NCBI GenBank assembly: GCA_934636325.1
Contig: CAKUAK010000064.1
Location: forward strand, 1 to 21,297
DNA from: an uncultured Eubacteriales bacterium
GTDB taxonomy: Bacteria > Bacillota > Clostridia > Oscillospirales > Butyricicoccaceae
Reading direction: 5' to 3'
Length of the DNA stretch: 21,297 nucleotides
In this document: positions 1 to 7,670 of the stretch, piece after piece
Layout: each line of letters begins with the position of its first letter
Position numbering within the stretch: position 1 is the stretch's first letter
The notes under the pieces: generated by a model
Told to the model about the DNA's origin: nothing
The model's database searches: none
The model's input: the letters and a program-made list of their open reading frames with translations, nothing else
Made by a program: the position numbers and the translations under genes

Positions 1-1
1 G

Positions 2-703
2 AACCGCCTCGGCGATTTTATGGTAAAGGTGGTCAACAGCACCGTTACCGAGGTCGACACCGTTCTTCTGCTGGTTGAGCCGGTGGCCAGGATAGGCATA
101 CCCGAGCAGATGCTGCTCGACAAGATAAAGCAGTTCGAGATGCCGGCCATACTTGTCATAAATAAGATAGATACCGTCAAAAAGGAAAAGCTGCTGGAGG
201 TCATCGCCCTTTACGCGGCGCAGTATGATTTCCTGGATGTTGTGCCCGTGTCGGCAAAGACCGGCGACGGGCTCGAGCTGCTGCGGCAGACGCTGAGGAA
301 GCAGTGCTTCGAATCACCGGCCCTTTTCCCCGAGGATATGGTCTCCGACCAGCCCGAAAAACAGTTGGCGGCCGAGATCATCCGCGAAAAGATGCTCAAC
401 CTTCTCGATAAAGAGGTGCCACACGGCACAGCCGTCGAGATCGAGCAGTTCGAAGAACGCGAGGACAAGGGCATACTCGATATAAGCGCCGTTATATACT
501 GCGAAAAAAAGAGCCATAAGGGCATCGTCATCGGCGCCAAGGGAGCTATGCTCAAGAAAATAGGCGCGCTGGCCAGGGCCGATATGGAAGAGATGTTCGG
601 CTGCAAGGTATTCCTCCAGCTTTGGGTAAAGGTCAAGGAGGACTGGCGCAACAGCGCGGGGCTGATCCGAAACTTCGGCTATGACGGCCGCGACCTGCAA
701 TAG
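2..703 (+). CDS. era: GTPase Era, C-terminal part (5' end outside window)
   Basis: Era is a membrane-associated, KH-domain GTPase that binds the 3' end of 16S rRNA and helps 30S maturation. The reading frame is open from base 2, where NRLGDFMVKV matches the conserved stretch after the G3 motif, so the Walker A and DxxG motifs (roughly 70 residues) lie upstream of the window. The ATG at 20 is internal and not the start. Visible motifs are the G4 motif NKID (about bases 164-175), a G5 SAK motif (VPVSAKTG), and a C-terminal KH domain with the GxxG loop (GAKG) followed by the family-typical LWVKVKEDWRN and the closing RNFGYD. The next genes, yqzL and recO, are its usual neighbours in Bacillota. 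Assignment is secure; only the 5' end is missing. Confidence 0.97.
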   Translation, partial: NRLGDFMVKVVNSTVTEVDTVLLLVEPVARIGIPEQMLLDKIKQFEMPAILVINKIDTVKKEKLLEVIALYAAQYDFLDVVPVSAKTGDGLELLRQTLRKQCFESPALFPEDMVSDQPEKQLAAEIIREKMLNLLDKEVPHGTAVEIEQFEEREDKGILDISAVIYCEKKSHKGIVIGAKGAMLKKIGALARADMEEMFGCKVFLQLWVKVKEDWRNSAGLIRNFGYDGRDLQ

Positions 704-707
704 GCCG

Positions 708-760
708 GGAGCGCTGTCGGCGGCAGAAATATTTCCCGGGTGTAAACCGGCCGCCGCTCC
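708..760 (+). repeat. imperfect hairpin between era and yqzL
   Basis: CGGCGGC (718-724) pairs with GCCGCCG (750-756), and the flanking GGAG (708-711) pairs with CTCC (757-760) with a six-base bulge on the left. The loop is about 25 bases. No T-run follows, so it is not an intrinsic terminator. It may simply stabilise or punctuate the mRNA in this gap of 83 bases. Confidence 0.35.
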
Positions 761-786
761 AAACACTATTATCGAGGTGACGGTCT

Positions 787-903
787 ATGAAGGACGATAT
801 GTGGCGGCTTTTCAGAGAAACGGGGCTTGTGCAGGCATATATGCTATACAGATATTCCGACAAAGTGAAGAAGGACGCGGGGCGGGATGAACATATCGGT
901 TGA
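787..903 (+). CDS. yqzL: YqzL-like small protein (38 aa)
   Basis: This short gene encodes 38 residues beginning MKDDMWRLFRETG and ending DEHIG. It matches the pattern of the YqzL family (about 47 residues in Bacillus subtilis): an early Trp-x-x-Phe, then a TG turn, then a Y-x-L segment (W6, F9, TG at 12-13, YML at 18-20). It also sits exactly where yqzL does, between era and recO. A good Shine-Dalgarno GAGGTGA (774-780) lies 6 bases before the ATG, which supports real translation. It overlaps the start of recO by 17 bases in another frame, suggesting translational coupling. I know of no established function for the family. The call rests on position, ribosome-binding site and the short conserved motif. 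Confidence 0.8.
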   Translation: MKDDMWRLFRETGLVQAYMLYRYSDKVKKDAGRDEHIG

Positions 904-1645
904 CGCCCTTGTGCTGCGCGCCGTCGACTATCGTGAGGGCGATAAGATATTGACCCTTCTGACCCGGCAGCGCGGCAGGCTTACGGTCAAGGCTTCCGGG
1001 GCAAGGCGGCGCGGCAGCCGTCTTGCCTCTTGCACCCAGCCACTGTGTTATTCCGAGATGGCTTTGTTTGAAAAGGACGGGCGCTTCACCCTCGACGAGG
1101 GCTTTGTAAAAGAGCAGTTTTATGGCCTGTGCAGCGATATCGAAAAGATATCGCTTGCCGGATATTTCGCCCAAGTCCTCATGAACGAGCCGGAGGATGC
1201 CCCGGGCAGCGACGCCGCGCTCCGCCTGGCCCTAAACTGCCTTTACGCCCTCGACAAAAATATCGCGCCGCAGCCGATGGTCAAGGCAGCCTTCGAGCTG
1301 CGGTATATGTCGCTCTGCGGCTATACTCCCGATATATCGGCATGCTCGGTGTGCGGCATGCGGGGCGGCGGGGGATACATAAATCTCGAAAGCGGACAGT
1401 ATGTCTGTGAAAAATGCAGCCCCTCGGGCGGCTATAACGATGTTTATCTCGATGCCCCGGCGCTGGAGGCCGCAAGGTATATTTTGTCCTGCGACTTAAA
1501 GCGTCTCTTTGCCTTTCGGCTTCCCGGGCGGTCGATGGCATGCCTTGCCGCCTTTGCCGAGAGCTATCTTCTTTACAGGACGGAGCAGGGCTATAACGCC
1601 CTCGAGTTTTACAAATCGCTTTTTAAGCAAGAGGAACATATATGA
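887..1645 (+). CDS. recO: DNA repair protein RecO
   Basis: RecO anneals single strands and, with RecR, loads RecA onto SSB-coated DNA in the RecFOR pathway. The product is 252 residues, a normal length. The N-terminal OB-fold begins ISVDALVLRAVDYREGDKILTLLT, very typical of RecO. A central zinc site is visible as C153-x2-C156, 17 residues, then C174-x2-C177, seen in many Gram-positive RecO proteins. The start ATG lies inside yqzL with only a weak purine-rich site (GGCGGG) upstream, so translation may depend on coupling. Its TGA overlaps the mutS2 ATG as ATGA. The context is the standard era-yqzL-recO order. Confidence 0.95.
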   Translation: MNISVDALVLRAVDYREGDKILTLLTRQRGRLTVKASGARRRGSRLASCTQPLCYSEMALFEKDGRFTLDEGFVKEQFYGLCSDIEKISLAGYFAQVLMNEPEDAPGSDAALRLALNCLYALDKNIAPQPMVKAAFELRYMSLCGYTPDISACSVCGMRGGGGYINLESGQYVCEKCSPSGGYNDVYLDAPALEAARYILSCDLKRLFAFRLPGRSMACLAAFAESYLLYRTEQGYNALEFYKSLFKQEEHI

Positions 1646-4017
1646 ACATGAAAGAAAAATCGCTGTCGACGCTGGAGTACCCCAAGGTGCTTGAAATGCT
1701 GGCGTCGGAGGCTCAGACCGATCTCGGCAGGCAGAGGGCGCTGGAGCTCAGGCCCTTCGAGACCCTTGCCGAATGTGAAAGGGCGCAGCAGCAGACGGCC
1801 GACGCCGCCTATCTGATGGGGCTTTACGGCAGCCCCGGCCTGGGCGGGATAAGCAATGTCGACGACGCCGTCAAGCGCGCCGAGATGGGCGGAACGCTCA
1901 ATCTGTCCGAGCTTCTGCGGATCGCCGCGCTGCTTCGCGCCGCAAGGAGCACTAAGCATTATCTTGAAAACCAGAAGGGCGAAAAGACCTCGGTCGATGC
2001 CTGGTTCGCCGCCCTCAACGGCAATAAATACCTCGAGGATAAGATAACCGAATCGATCATCTCGGAAGAGGAGATATCGGACAACGCCAGCCCGCAGCTT
2101 TACGACATCAGACGTCAGATAAGGGCCTCGTCGTCCAAAATAAGGGATGTGCTCAATAAGATCGTTTCGTCGCCGTCCTATTCCAAGATGCTTCAGGACG
2201 CCATTGTTACCCAGCGTTCGGGCAGATTCGTCGTGCCGGTAAAGTCTGAGTACCGCGGTTCCTTCGGCGGCCTTGTCCACGACGTATCGTCGAGCGGCGC
2301 TACCCTTTTCATTGAGCCGTCGGCCGTCGTAGAGCTCAATAACACCCTCCGCGTGCTTTATTCGAAAGAACGGGATGAGATAGAACATATACTTGCCCAG
2401 ATGTCGGCCGAGATCGCCTCCTTCGGTTCGTCGATAAAGGGCGATTACCAGGCTCTGTGCCGGATAGATTATATTTTTGCCTGCGGCAGGCTGGCATATA
2501 AGCTCAAGGCCGTTCGCCCCATACTCAACGAGGACGGCAGGACAGAGCTCATCCGCGCGCGTCATCCGCTGCTCGACCAGGATAAGGCCGTACCGATCGG
2601 CTTTGCCATCGGCGGGGCGGCCGATACGGTCATCATCACCGGCCCCAACACCGGCGGCAAGACGGTCAGCCTTAAGACCCTCGGCCTTCTCACCCTTATG
2701 GCCCAGAGCGGCCTTCAGATCCCGGCCTCCGACGGCAGCCGCGTGGCGATATGCAAAAGCGTGCTGGCCGATATCGGCGACGAGCAGAGCATAGAGCAGT
2801 CGCTGTCGACCTTCTCGTCACACATGAGCAATATTGTCAGCATACTTGACGAGGCCGGCCCGGGGTCACTGGTTCTGATGGACGAGCTGGGCGCGGGCAC
2901 CGACCCGGTAGAGGGCGCGGCGCTGGCCATAGCTATTATAGAGCGTCTGAGGCAGATGGGAGCGCGTGTGGCGGCGACTACCCATTATGCCGAGCTCAAG
3001 ATGTATGCCCTCGAGACCAAGGGCGTCGAGAACGCCTCCTGCGAGTTCTATGTCGCCACGCTTATGCCGACATACAGGCTGGTTTTCGGCATACCGGGAA
3101 AATCCAATGCCTTCGCCATATCAGAGCGCTTGGGTATAGATCATTCGATAATCGAAGCAGCGTCGCAGAAGGTCGACAGTCAGAGCAAGCAGTTCGAAGA
3201 GGTCGTATCAAAGCTGGAGGAAAAGCGTCAGGCCCTTGAAAGCCGCATCGCTCAGACCGAAAAAGAGCTGCGCGAGGCTCGGTTGGCCAACGAAGAGGCA
3301 CAGAAGCACCGCGCCGAGCTGGAACGCGAAAGGGAAAAGTTCCTCCTCGATGCCAAGCTCAAGGCGCAGGAGATACTCCAACAGGCCCGCCGCACGGCCG
3401 ACAGCGTCATCGACGAGGCAAAGGCCATACGTCAGAAGGCCGGAGAGGGCGCCGAGGACGCCAATCTCGCGGCCGCGCGCGCGGCCTTCAGGGGCGAGCT
3501 TTCGAAGGCCGAAAAGGATATCGCCGCCAAGCGCAGCCAGAAAAAGGCCATGCCGCTGCCCCGCGAACTCAAGGCCGGGGACACGGTCGAGATCGCCAGA
3601 ACGGGCACAAAGGGCTCTGTGCTGGAGATCCAGGGCGACAATGTCGTCATTCAGGCCGGCATACTCAAGATAACGGCCAAAAAGAAGGAGCTCAATCTGC
3701 TTGAAGATCAGCCCGCGCCGAAGGAAAAGATCAAGCGCACCAAGCCCGCAGGAATAGACACAGCCGCGACGATAAACTCTTCGGTCGATGTCCGCGGCAT
3801 GTCGGCCGAGGAGGCCATCATGGAGGTCGACATGTTTATCGACCATGCCGTAAGATATCATCTTGAAACCGTGACCGTCATCCACGGCAAGGGCACAGGA
3901 GTCCTTCGCGCCGCGATACAGGCGCAGCTCAAGCACGACCCGAGGGTGAAAAACTGCCGCTCGGGAGTTTACGGAGAAGGAGAAAACGGCGTTACCATCG
4001 TCACGCTGCGGAAGTAA
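1642..4017 (+). CDS. mutS2: endonuclease MutS2 / RqcU-type ATPase
   Basis: MutS2 is an ABC-type ATPase of the MutS family without the mismatch-recognition domain. It suppresses homologous recombination in some bacteria and acts on collided ribosomes in Bacillus subtilis. The protein has 791 residues, the usual length. Walker A GPNTGGKT is at 334-341, Walker B ends LMDE with D414-E415, and the signature region TFSSHMSNI lies between them. A long charged coiled coil spans roughly 515-640. The C-terminal Smr nuclease domain (about 712-791) has VDVRG near 716-720 and HGKGTG at 748-753. The first ATG is chosen because GAGGAA (1631-1636) is 5 bases upstream; the second ATG at 1648 would be 11 bases away. 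It overlaps recO by four bases. Confidence 0.96.
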   Translation: MNMKEKSLSTLEYPKVLEMLASEAQTDLGRQRALELRPFETLAECERAQQQTADAAYLMGLYGSPGLGGISNVDDAVKRAEMGGTLNLSELLRIAALLRAARSTKHYLENQKGEKTSVDAWFAALNGNKYLEDKITESIISEEEISDNASPQLYDIRRQIRASSSKIRDVLNKIVSSPSYSKMLQDAIVTQRSGRFVVPVKSEYRGSFGGLVHDVSSSGATLFIEPSAVVELNNTLRVLYSKERDEIEHILAQMSAEIASFGSSIKGDYQALCRIDYIFACGRLAYKLKAVRPILNEDGRTELIRARHPLLDQDKAVPIGFAIGGAADTVIITGPNTGGKTVSLKTLGLLTLMAQSGLQIPASDGSRVAICKSVLADIGDEQSIEQSLSTFSSHMSNIVSILDEAGPGSLVLMDELGAGTDPVEGAALAIAIIERLRQMGARVAATTHYAELKMYALETKGVENASCEFYVATLMPTYRLVFGIPGKSNAFAISERLGIDHSIIEAASQKVDSQSKQFEEVVSKLEEKRQALESRIAQTEKELREARLANEEAQKHRAELEREREKFLLDAKLKAQEILQQARRTADSVIDEAKAIRQKAGEGAEDANLAAARAAFRGELSKAEKDIAAKRSQKKAMPLPRELKAGDTVEIARTGTKGSVLEIQGDNVVIQAGILKITAKKKELNLLEDQPAPKEKIKRTKPAGIDTAATINSSVDVRGMSAEEAIMEVDMFIDHAVRYHLETVTVIHGKGTGVLRAAIQAQLKHDPRVKNCRSGVYGEGENGVTIVTLRK

Positions 4018-4020
4018 TAT

Positions 4021-4746
4021 ATGATAGGAATAGGTACTATAGTAAACTGCGGAACGATACTGGTCGGGGGAACGGTCGGCATGCTGCTCAAAAAGGGCAT
4101 GCCAGAGCGCTTCCGTAAGCTGATATTCGACGCGGCGGCGACGGCGGTATTTCTCATCGGTATCGCCGGAGTAATGGAAAACGGACTGGCGGCGGCCGCC
4201 GACGGCAGCCTGAGCAGCCAATATATGCTGGTCATGCTCCTGTCGCTGGTGCTGGGCGCCGTCGTCGGAGAGCTGATACGCATCGACCGCGGCTTCGACT
4301 GGGCGGCCGAAAAGATCAAAAGTGTTTTTTCTAAAACCGAGGGCAATGTCGGCGAGGGCTTCGCCTCGTCTACGATCCTTTTCTGCGCCGGGGCAATGGC
4401 CATAATCGGCGCGATACAGGACGGCGTCATGGGCGACCCCGGCCTGCTCTTCACAAAGGCGGTGCTTGACTCGATATCGGCGCTTATATTCGGCTCGATA
4501 TACGGCGTCGGGGTGCTGCTTTCGGCCGGTTCGGTGCTGATATATCAGGGTCTGCTGACCCTGCTTGCCGCAGTTATAGCGCCCTATTTCGGCGATGTGG
4601 TGGTCAGCCAGATGTCCCTTGTCGGCTCGGCCGTCCTTATGCTGCTGGCCTTTGACATGTGGGGGATAAGAAAGTTCAATGTCGCCAATCTTATCCCGGC
4701 GGCCTTCATGCCCCTTTTGTTCAGCATTATAGGCAATATTTTTTAA
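4021..4746 (+). CDS. DUF554 family integral membrane protein
   Basis: The 241-residue product is strongly hydrophobic with about six or seven predicted membrane spans. It opens with the family-typical pattern GTIVNCGTILVGGTVGMLLKK (an N-x2-x3-GG-x2-G motif), then a PERFRK loop, and further on a VLGAVVGELIRID segment and FCAGAMAIIGAIQDG. This matches the DUF554 family (YdfK of Bacillus, YqgA of E. coli). Its substrate or role is unknown; a transport function has been suggested for the family but I cannot support it here. The ATG is 3 bases after the mutS2 stop with a weak GGAAG site in the end of mutS2, so it is probably cotranscribed and coupled. Confidence 0.88.
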   Translation: MIGIGTIVNCGTILVGGTVGMLLKKGMPERFRKLIFDAAATAVFLIGIAGVMENGLAAAADGSLSSQYMLVMLLSLVLGAVVGELIRIDRGFDWAAEKIKSVFSKTEGNVGEGFASSTILFCAGAMAIIGAIQDGVMGDPGLLFTKAVLDSISALIFGSIYGVGVLLSAGSVLIYQGLLTLLAAVIAPYFGDVVVSQMSLVGSAVLMLLAFDMWGIRKFNVANLIPAAFMPLLFSIIGNIF

Positions 4747-4785
4747 AGCCGTTCTTGACGGTACATATTTTGCGGAAAATGTTTG

Positions 4786-4840
4786 GTCAAAAGCGCCAAA
4801 ATATTTCCTTTGGTATGCCGGTATATTTTTAGCTTTTGAC
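4786..4840 (+). repeat. long AT-rich inverted repeat upstream of the HPr-like gene
   Basis: GTCAAAAGC (4786-4794) is the exact reverse complement of GCTTTTGAC (4832-4840). Inside it, AAAATAT (4798-4804) pairs with ATATTTT (4823-4829), with a 3/2-base internal loop and an 18-base apical loop. That gives 16 base pairs in total. No T-run follows the right arm, so it is a poor terminator for the upstream operon. The right arm contains TTGAC, which resembles a -35 element. It could be an operator, an RNA stem, or a factor-dependent end of the mutS2 transcript. Confidence 0.6.
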
Positions 4841-4858
4841 GTATTTGGCCGCAGCTTA

Positions 4859-4885
4859 TTGCATTTCCGGCGCATTTCTGATAAT
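4859..4885 (+). promoter_or_regulatory. possible sigma-A promoter for the HPr-like gene
   Basis: A -10-like GATAAT (4880-4885, five of six to consensus) is preceded at 15 bases by TTGCAT (4859-4864). The spacing is short, and a TTGACG at 4836-4841 has no good partner at 17 bases. Some promoter is needed here because the gene is flanked by an AT-rich gap of 187 bases upstream and its own terminator downstream. The exact elements are uncertain. Confidence 0.35.
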
Positions 4886-4933
4886 TTAGTTAAGGTAAAC
4901 GTGGGTCTATCCACACGGGAAGCGAGGGTTTTT

Positions 4934-5197
4934 ATGTTTTCTAAAGAAGCAACTGTTAATAATCAGGTAGGCCTTTATGCGAGACCGGCCACATTCTTCA
5001 TTCAGAAGGCTAATGAGTATAAAAGCACTATCATGGTCGAGAAGGAAGAGCGCAAGGTAAATGCCAAAAGCCTGCTGGGCGTCCTTTCCCTTGGCATCAC
5101 AAGGGGCACGATCATCACGATCTCGGCCGAGGGTTCAGATGAAGAAGAGGCTGTCAACGCCCTCTGCGATCTGATCGCATCCAACTTTGGCGAATAA
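4934..5197 (+). CDS. HPr-family protein with Tyr at position 15 (Crh-like)
   Basis: The 87-residue product has the full HPr fold signature: the active-site loop region NNQVGLYARPA and the regulatory-site region NAKSLLGVLSLGI. In a true phosphocarrier the loop reads GLHARPA, with His15 accepting phosphate from Enzyme I. Here codon 15 is TAT (4976-4978), Tyr. Ser46, the HPr kinase target that lets HPr or Crh bind CcpA, is present at exactly residue 46. By analogy with Bacillus Crh (Gln15, Ser46) it is more likely a regulator of carbon metabolism than a PTS phosphocarrier. The start ATG follows GAGGG (4924-4928) by 5 bases; the longer open frame from 4859 lacks a homologous N-terminus. It is monocistronic, with no ptsI or hprK inside the window. 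Confidence 0.9.
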   Translation: MFSKEATVNNQVGLYARPATFFIQKANEYKSTIMVEKEERKVNAKSLLGVLSLGITRGTIITISAEGSDEEEAVNALCDLIASNFGE

Positions 5198-5212
5198 TTT
5201 CATGCAGAAGAT

Positions 5213-5246
5213 AAAAGACGCCGCATAATATATGCGGCGTCTTTTT
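5213..5246 (+). terminator. intrinsic terminator after the HPr-like gene
   Basis: AAAAGACGCCGCATA (5213-5227) is perfectly complementary to TATGCGGCGTCTTTT (5231-5245). The stem has a GC-rich core, a tiny apical loop, and ends in a run of five T. It lies 15 bases after the stop codon. The A-run before the left arm means it could also act on the opposite strand. Confidence 0.93.
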
Positions 5247-5287
5247 AAAATATTACGGCCGGCATTCTGTTTTGAGGAGGGAGAATA

Positions 5288-7153
5288 TTGACCTTTGAAC
5301 AGCTGAAGCAGAAGGCACATGATCTGCCCCGCGAGCCGGGGGTCTATATCATGAAGGATGCCCTCGGTCAGATCATATATATCGGCAAGGCAAAGATACT
5401 CCGCAACAGGGTCAGCCAGTATTTTGCCAATCTGGCCTCGCACACGGCCAAGACCCGCCAGATGGTGTCGAAGATAGACAGCTTCGAGACCATCTTTGCC
5501 GACAGCGAGTTCGAGGCTCTGCTGCTCGAAAACACGCTTATAAAGCGTCACAAACCAAAATACAATATCCTTTTGAAAGACGATAAGGGCTACCCCTTTG
5601 TCGCCATAAGCCGCGACGAGTACCCGAGGTTCTCGATCGAGTCGGCCGTCAAAAGCAAGGATCTTGAATACTACGGCCCTTACGGGGCGAGAGGGGCGGC
5701 CAACGCCGCTATAGATCTGCTCAAGCAGACCTTCCTGCTGCCGACCTGCTCGAAGGTGTTCCCAAGGGATTTCGGAAAAGAGCGCCCATGCCTGAGGTAT
5801 CAGATGAAAAAATGCTGCGGCGTTTGCACGGGGCGGATATCGGCAAAGGAATATAACGCCATAATAGACCAGTGCCGAAGCCTCTTGAAGGGCAACGACA
5901 AGGACCTTATAAAACAGCTCGAGGCTGAGATGGAGCAGTATGCCGAAGAGCTGGAGTTCGAAAAGGCCGCCGTCTGCCGCGACAGGATAAAGAACCTCCA
6001 GCGCATGGGGCTGCGCAACACCGTCACCGGAGGGCGTATGTCCGACCGTGACGCCCTGGCCTTTGTCACCCGGGGGTCAAGATCGTGTATCTCGCTGCTC
6101 TCTTTTGTGCAGGGTAACCTGATCGGCAAAAAGGTCACTTTTTTTGACGGCCTTGAAGAAAACGACATGCAGGACGCTGTAGAGAGCTTCATAAAGCAGT
6201 ATTACGGCATATTCCAGAGCGCGCCGCGGGAGATATGCCTGCTCGCGCCGCTGGAGGACGTGTCCTCCCTTGAAGAATACCTCGGCGGCCTGCGGGGCGG
6301 AAGGTGCATCATATCCTGTCCGCAGCGGGGAGAGCGCTTCCGTCAGACCAAGCTGGCCGAAAGCAACGGCCTGCTGGAACTCGAGACCCTTGAAAAGAGG
6401 GAGCAGAAGTCGATGAAGCTGCTCGAGCTGGTCCGCGATACAATAGGCCTTGATAATATCCCCCACCGCATAGAGGCGTATGATATATCCAATACCGCGG
6501 GGGAGCTGCCGGTGGCGTCGATGACCGTCTTTGTCGACGGTAAACCGGCCAAAAAGCACTATAAGAAGTTTAAGATAAAAACGGCGGCCGGCGGCGACGA
6601 TTACGGAGCCATGAACGAGGTCATCGGCCGAAGGCTGGAACGGGCCAAGAACGGCGACGAGAGCTTCCTGCCGCTGCCCGATCTCATGCTCATCGACGGC
6701 GGAAAGGGCCAGACCCATATCGCCTGGCAGCAGGTCATGGATCACGGCATGACCTTTCCGGTACTGGGAATGGTCAAGGACGATCACCACAGGACAAGGG
6801 CGCTGGTCACGCCCGAGGGCAGGGAGATCGGCATCACGGCGACGCCGCAGCTCTTTGCCTTTGTCGGGCGCATACAGGAGGAGACCCACCGGTTCGCCAT
6901 CGAGTTCCACCGAAGCAGCCGCAGCAAGACGATGCGCAAGAGCCAGCTCGACGGAATCGAGGGCCTCGGGCCGGAGAGACGAAAAAAGCTGCTCGACCGT
7001 TTCGGCAGTATAAAGGCCGTCAAAGCGGCCGACATAGACGATATTGCCGCTGTCGTTCCGCGCAATGTCGCGGAAAATATCAAGGCCAAGCTTGGAGAAG
7101 AGAGGGAAAAGGATGAGAGTGATAAGCGGCAGCCTCAGGGGACGCAGGCTTGA
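5288..7153 (+). CDS. uvrC: excinuclease ABC subunit UvrC (TTG start)
   Basis: UvrC makes the dual incisions in nucleotide excision repair after UvrAB find the lesion. The 621-residue protein is of normal length. The N-terminal GIY-YIG nuclease shows PGVY at 17-20 and YIGKAK at 31-36 (3' incision). The UvrB-binding UVR helix pair lies near 205-240 (ELEFEKAAVCRDRIKNL). The C-terminal RNase H-like nuclease has D399 in YDISN and D470 in LIDGGKGQ (5' incision), followed by helix-hairpin-helix motifs from about 557 (GIEGLGPERRKKLL). The start is TTG, chosen because GAGGAGGG (5274-5281) sits 6 bases upstream and the protein begins as UvrC should. The 3' end overlaps rsmD by 41 bases, so its last dozen residues are dictated by the rsmD start region. 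Confidence 0.97.
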   Translation: MTFEQLKQKAHDLPREPGVYIMKDALGQIIYIGKAKILRNRVSQYFANLASHTAKTRQMVSKIDSFETIFADSEFEALLLENTLIKRHKPKYNILLKDDKGYPFVAISRDEYPRFSIESAVKSKDLEYYGPYGARGAANAAIDLLKQTFLLPTCSKVFPRDFGKERPCLRYQMKKCCGVCTGRISAKEYNAIIDQCRSLLKGNDKDLIKQLEAEMEQYAEELEFEKAAVCRDRIKNLQRMGLRNTVTGGRMSDRDALAFVTRGSRSCISLLSFVQGNLIGKKVTFFDGLEENDMQDAVESFIKQYYGIFQSAPREICLLAPLEDVSSLEEYLGGLRGGRCIISCPQRGERFRQTKLAESNGLLELETLEKREQKSMKLLELVRDTIGLDNIPHRIEAYDISNTAGELPVASMTVFVDGKPAKKHYKKFKIKTAAGGDDYGAMNEVIGRRLERAKNGDESFLPLPDLMLIDGGKGQTHIAWQQVMDHGMTFPVLGMVKDDHHRTRALVTPEGREIGITATPQLFAFVGRIQEETHRFAIEFHRSSRSKTMRKSQLDGIEGLGPERRKKLLDRFGSIKAVKAADIDDIAAVVPRNVAENIKAKLGEEREKDESDKRQPQGTQA

Positions 7154-7670
7154 AGCGCCCTCGGGCATGACGACAAGGCCGACGACCGATAAGGTCAAGG
7201 AATCGCTGTTCAGCTCGATACAGTTCGAGCTTCCGGGTGCGTATGTCCTCGATCTGTTTGCCGGGTCGGGGCAGCTGGGGCTGGAGGCCATATCCCGCGG
7301 CGCGGCACGCTGTACCTTTGTCGAGCAGGACAGAAACGCCATTTCGGCGCTGAGCCGCAATATAGAGGTCTGCCGTCTGACGCCCGAGCAGTATACCGTC
7401 AGCCGCGGCGATTCCTATGCCTTCCTGGCGTCCCATAAGGGCAGGCAGTTCGACGTCATCCTGCTCGATCCTCCGTATGGCGGCTCGCTGCTGCGCCGCG
7501 CCATAGAGGATATCGCAAGGTTTGACATATTGACAGACGATGGTATAATGATTTGTGAAAAAGCTCCGAATGATGTGATAGAGCCGCTCCCGCAGGGCTT
7601 CAGGGTGGTCAAGGAGTATAAGTACGGACAGATAATGCTGTGCAGGATCGTCAAAGAGGGAAAAGAATAA
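7113..7670 (+). CDS. rsmD: 16S rRNA (guanine966-N2)-methyltransferase RsmD
   Basis: RsmD methylates G966 of 16S rRNA in the assembled 30S particle using S-adenosylmethionine. The 185-residue protein starts MRVISGSLRGRRLEAP, the canonical RsmD opening, followed by TRPTTDKVKESLF. The SAM-binding motif VLDLFAGSG is at 45-53 and the catalytic DPPY at 119-122. The frame is open further upstream (ATG at 7044), but those residues come from the uvrC region and are not RsmD-like. A purine-rich AGAGGGAAAAGG lies before the ATG at 7113, inside uvrC. The TAA stop shares one base with the coaD start (TAATG). The rsmD-coaD pairing is common in Bacillota. Confidence 0.95.
   Translation: MRVISGSLRGRRLEAPSGMTTRPTTDKVKESLFSSIQFELPGAYVLDLFAGSGQLGLEAISRGAARCTFVEQDRNAISALSRNIEVCRLTPEQYTVSRGDSYAFLASHKGRQFDVILLDPPYGGSLLRRAIEDIARFDILTDDGIMICEKAPNDVIEPLPQGFRVVKEYKYGQIMLCRIVKEGKE

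Noticed and set aside
3208..4914. Long open frame on the minus strand (568 codons) opposite mutS2 and the DUF554 gene
   Set aside because: It is antisense to two clear genes, has a low-complexity composition and no recognisable domain. It arises from the codon bias of the + strand genes.
4859..4933. Longer version of the HPr-like protein from TTG 4859
   Set aside because: The extension does not match the HPr family, and the ATG at 4934 with GAGGG upstream puts residues 15 and 46 exactly at their canonical numbers.
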